From: Legionellales bacterium
GTDB lineage: Bacteria > Pseudomonadota > Gammaproteobacteria > Comchoanobacterales > Comchoanobacteraceae
Direction: 5' to 3'
Length of the DNA stretch: 37,154 nucleotides
Assembly (NCBI GenBank): GCA_002722435.1
Contig: PBLX01000052.1
Coordinates: forward strand, 1 to 37,154
The position numbers and the translations under genes are program-made. The notes beneath the pieces are model-generated. The model made no database searches. It saw only the letters and a program-made list of their open reading frames with translations, and was not told where the DNA came from. Below are positions 35,801 through 37,154 of this stretch, in pieces (position 1 is the stretch's first letter; every line of letters begins with the position of its first letter).

Positions 35801-37103
35801 TGACCGTATTGAATTCTACAACAGTATTGGAACGACCCTCATCATGCTGATCGTGCCATTTGGTGCCATACTGACGGTTCTATTACCACTTTATCCAACG
35901 ATTATATTTATTGTGGGTATATTCGGTTGGGTGGCCTCAGTTATAGAGGCATTAATCGCAGGCCCAATGGTAGCTGTGGGATTAGCGCATCCAGAGGGAT
36001 CAGACTTCCTTGGGAAAGCGGAGATGGGCATGGGCATACTCTTCCAGACATTTCTCAGGCCAGTGCTTATTGTCCTGGGGGTCTTCCTTTCGGTCTGTGT
36101 GATCAATATTGCCTTTTATGTTTTCAGTGTGAGCTTCGCCACCACCTACAACAGTCTAGCAGGCTACACAATAGCAAGCGGCACCCAGGGGCCTTTGGCC
36201 AGCGCAATGTCATCATACAATAGCTGGGAAGTGCTCACAGCCATTATGGTGGTTTTGGTGATGCTATATGCGACGGTATCATGGCAGATTCTATCGTATT
36301 GTTGTGTTTCCATGATCAAGTCCAGCAATGAGGTGCTGGCATGGGTAAGTTCAGGAAGCGACAGTCGATTTGTCAGCACGGTAGATATTCTGGCTGCAAC
36401 AAAAGGGCAAGTGCAATCAGATGCCGGCGCCATTGGAAGAACGCTAGACCAATCAGGGAAAATAGGCTCGTTGGTCAAAGAGGGTGCAGCAAGTGCGCAG
36501 GGCGCAGTAGATCGAATCATGAGCGATATACAAAATCGAGACTCTGCGAAGAACTTCTTTGTCGCGCTGCGTGAAAAAGCTTACGATGACTGGCTTGTCG
36601 ATGGTAAATCTCCATTCCTTGAGGCCTACCGATCGTTGACAGGTTCAGACAAAGGTAGGTATCATTTAAGCGAAGATCGTGCCAAAGAAGCAAATAAGGC
36701 CGCACAAGAATCTGTCAAGCGATTGGTTAAAGCATACAACGACGACAAAGGTAATGATGAGCTTCGTAGAGAAGTCATGAAACGGATACCTGACAAAACT
36801 TCAGAGGCCTACAGGAAGTTATTGATCAAAGATACGAGTGATAATATCGATATGAAAGATCTTGGCGTAACACGTCAAGTTGGCAGTGACATCCGTACCG
36901 AACAAGCAGATCCAGTACAATACGTAATGCCCTACAGGGATGCAGAGTACAACACAGACATAACAGAAATCATCAATAAGAGCAGAGCTGAAGTGGATGG
37001 TAGTCTCCCTTCTGTGGAGGAAGTGTTGCCGAAGGCGTATCGCAACCCTGAGTTACCACCAGAGCGGCCACCAAGAAGCGATGAAGGACAATCTGATACC
37101 TAA
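32847..37103 (+). CDS. DotA/TraY-family secretion protein 3, with extended C-terminal domain
   Basis: A third DotA-like gene of about 1418 residues. I start at ATG 32847 (ATG 32850 also possible) after GGGGGGAA; the open frame reaches back to 32676 inside the previous gene but without family-like sequence. Signal peptide VYALCLCMTIGGPQAFA is cut after about residue 34. Five full 11-residue repeats and one partial one follow, then the same ENLANETASFFGKKK linker as in copy 2. The DotA region has CILEKIFGQMPG, LLRLFNMGIFCVVCV and IPIPGIGYSAMQTF; a Cys-rich periplasmic domain; and C-terminal helices with HPEGSDFLGKAEMGMGIL near residue 1048 and FLRPVLIVLG. Unlike the other copies it ends with a charged soluble region of about 250 residues closing in ELPPERPPRSDEGQ. 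It is the longest of the three. Confidence 0.85.
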   Translation: MMFWLSKRRCYPVKRALVYALCLCMTIGGPQAFAQLNRVSKAASDGTNTVSQGTSDFGKSTTQGASDVGQSAAQSGVGQDASDFGQSTAQGASDIGQSAAQGASDIGQSAAQGAENLANETASFFGKKKSSEAAPPPSVELQYQSQVEGVEQFNAFALPTDQLPAGYECGGLAGSPNIYTTAKNSGWLYSGFLYSGFLFTLNEYKALHGNSSAYSNPGAPMFPDDTANNPANSNPGLFTLAACDMSYCILEKIFGQMPGIFYAAGSPKCGVVSDIGPQTINNLLRLFNMGIFCVVCVVIGYGVIGKGVLQGGFEGDILQKNLTLMTTTRMAVSIFSIIPIPGIGYSAMQTFIMYIVLLGVGLADATFRVGLDAFVQYGAIFSYTGIKSDTNTTTSGDTMDYTLTNVQALFNPKTQPSGEKYAAIMGRFACATYKHILNKAVDQDNYNGLSSIYGTADAVAINDVMKVDQNGQEVTISFGDFSENNNSDTNSDTPSCGKITYTLADSNSNFNSDPANFMLNKLYSATTNAMFQATQFWLSDEKTQQEDNYLKCLENKTFTGSDLYMYQYDPASGNNGQPVLQATPIAVVCTFDSSAPQNRVNAINGYVSATSKYASANQIAWVAGCSGNCMKQLSQSIISDVADVIKTKYDSTIALDTDQLSTFNFVSSTQAGSPDKWVDTNSQYMDAPYTADLLRLTQAYKIMQWALITDGSVTDNIYTNIMTPVPSSQASQAPKLSSSMDKAALNGLVQSMLAPFFGNYSVDFISSKGHILTWKNLAVSSNSFITSMMMVMQRMIGFYFYAPGTLTTGDQYRDESGKDSPSKYGTCQDTYSNSCKGSRIDSCFEDMNNAGCFMNQGSDGKPVARGLIGTLSFMYNVGSDTEGYAFGDSISYNPLADYIEIGYTILTAATYYLFVNNFQIFELYAELAGVTLGIKSGINVAGAAVLTLAQSPLLPPWCNRECQYLIAEAGSATKMALDIYTQVDYDRIEFYNSIGTTLIMLIVPFGAILTVLLPLYPTIIFIVGIFGWVASVIEALIAGPMVAVGLAHPEGSDFLGKAEMGMGILFQTFLRPVLIVLGVFLSVCVINIAFYVFSVSFATTYNSLAGYTIASGTQGPLASAMSSYNSWEVLTAIMVVLVMLYATVSWQILSYCCVSMIKSSNEVLAWVSSGSDSRFVSTVDILAATKGQVQSDAGAIGRTLDQSGKIGSLVKEGAASAQGAVDRIMSDIQNRDSAKNFFVALREKAYDDWLVDGKSPFLEAYRSLTGSDKGRYHLSEDRAKEANKAAQESVKRLVKAYNDDKGNDELRREVMKRIPDKTSEAYRKLLIKDTSDNIDMKDLGVTRQVGSDIRTEQADPVQYVMPYRDAEYNTDITEIINKSRAEVDGSLPSVEEVLPKAYRNPELPPERPPRSDEGQSDT
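33003..33182 (+). repeat. 33-bp in-frame repeats (five full units plus a partial) in DotA-like gene 3
   Basis: Units: GTSDFGKSTTQ (33003), GASDVGQSAAQ (33036), a 15-base partial encoding SGVGQ (33069), DASDFGQSTAQ (33084), GASDIGQSAAQ (33117) and GASDIGQSAAQ (33150). The last two differ by few or no bases, suggesting recent expansion. The period equals that in gene 2, but the residues differ. Confidence 0.9.
33189..33255 (+). repeat. 67-bp tract identical to 29438-29504
   Basis: Second copy of the identical tract, directly after the 11-residue repeats of DotA-like gene 3 and in the same reading frame. Confidence 0.9.
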
Positions 37104-37154
37104 ACAACTGCCAACGATGGTATACGCATCGTAAAGCAAATCCTACTACGAGAA

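Noticed and set aside
37114-37132. Hairpin ACGATG...CATCGT after the last DotA-like gene as a terminator
   Set aside because: It has a six-base stem only and is followed by AAAGCAAAT without a T run; the window also ends too soon to judge.

Overview
The window looks like a chromosomal segment of an intracellular or host-associated gammaproteobacterium of the Legionella/Coxiella type (Legionellales or a close relative). The main clue is an icmV-dotA locus of a Dot/Icm (type IVB) secretion system at the right end. The housekeeping genes (gmk-rpoZ-spoT, tolQR, lpxH, murJ, gdhA) are gammaproteobacterial in kind. No rRNA, tRNA, CRISPR array, transposase or integrase was seen. The species cannot be named from this sequence alone.

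Left part (1-11.8 kb) is mostly core functions. It holds the end of a ybgC-like thioesterase gene, then tolQ and tolR. The tol cluster stops there: tolA, tolB and pal do not follow, and rph (RNase PH) runs convergently. Next come gmk, rpoZ, a GNAT acetyltransferase, spoT and a rubredoxin-reductase-like flavoprotein on the + strand. A strong consensus promoter then precedes a tightly packed pcnB-feoA-feoB operon that begins with a TTG start.

Middle part (11.8-25.2 kb) holds an unrecognised exported protein on the - strand with a hairpin at its start codon, then gdhA. A possible 54-codon ORF is coupled to murJ, and a rhomboid protease gene runs on the - strand. After these comes the least familiar content: two large adjacent membrane-protein genes (860 and about 1118 codons) that are diverged paralogues. 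Both have an N-terminal hydrophobic pair, a soluble helical domain, a series of two-helix membrane modules starting near residue 371, and a polar C-terminal tail. I recognise no family for them. A Dot/Icm substrate or a dedicated envelope system are both possible, and neither is proven. lpxH and folD follow on the - strand.

Right part (25.2-37.1 kb) is an apparent operon of icmV followed by three consecutive, different, full-length DotA/TraY-family genes (1077, 1206 and about 1418 codons). L. pneumophila and C. burnetii are known for a single dotA, so three in tandem is the most striking feature here. The second and third carry, just after their signal peptides, arrays of 33-bp (11-residue) repeats followed by an identical 67-bp tract. 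This points to recent duplication or gene conversion of their 5' ends on top of an old divergence. The likely biology is a secretion channel built from, or switching between, several DotA-like subunits.
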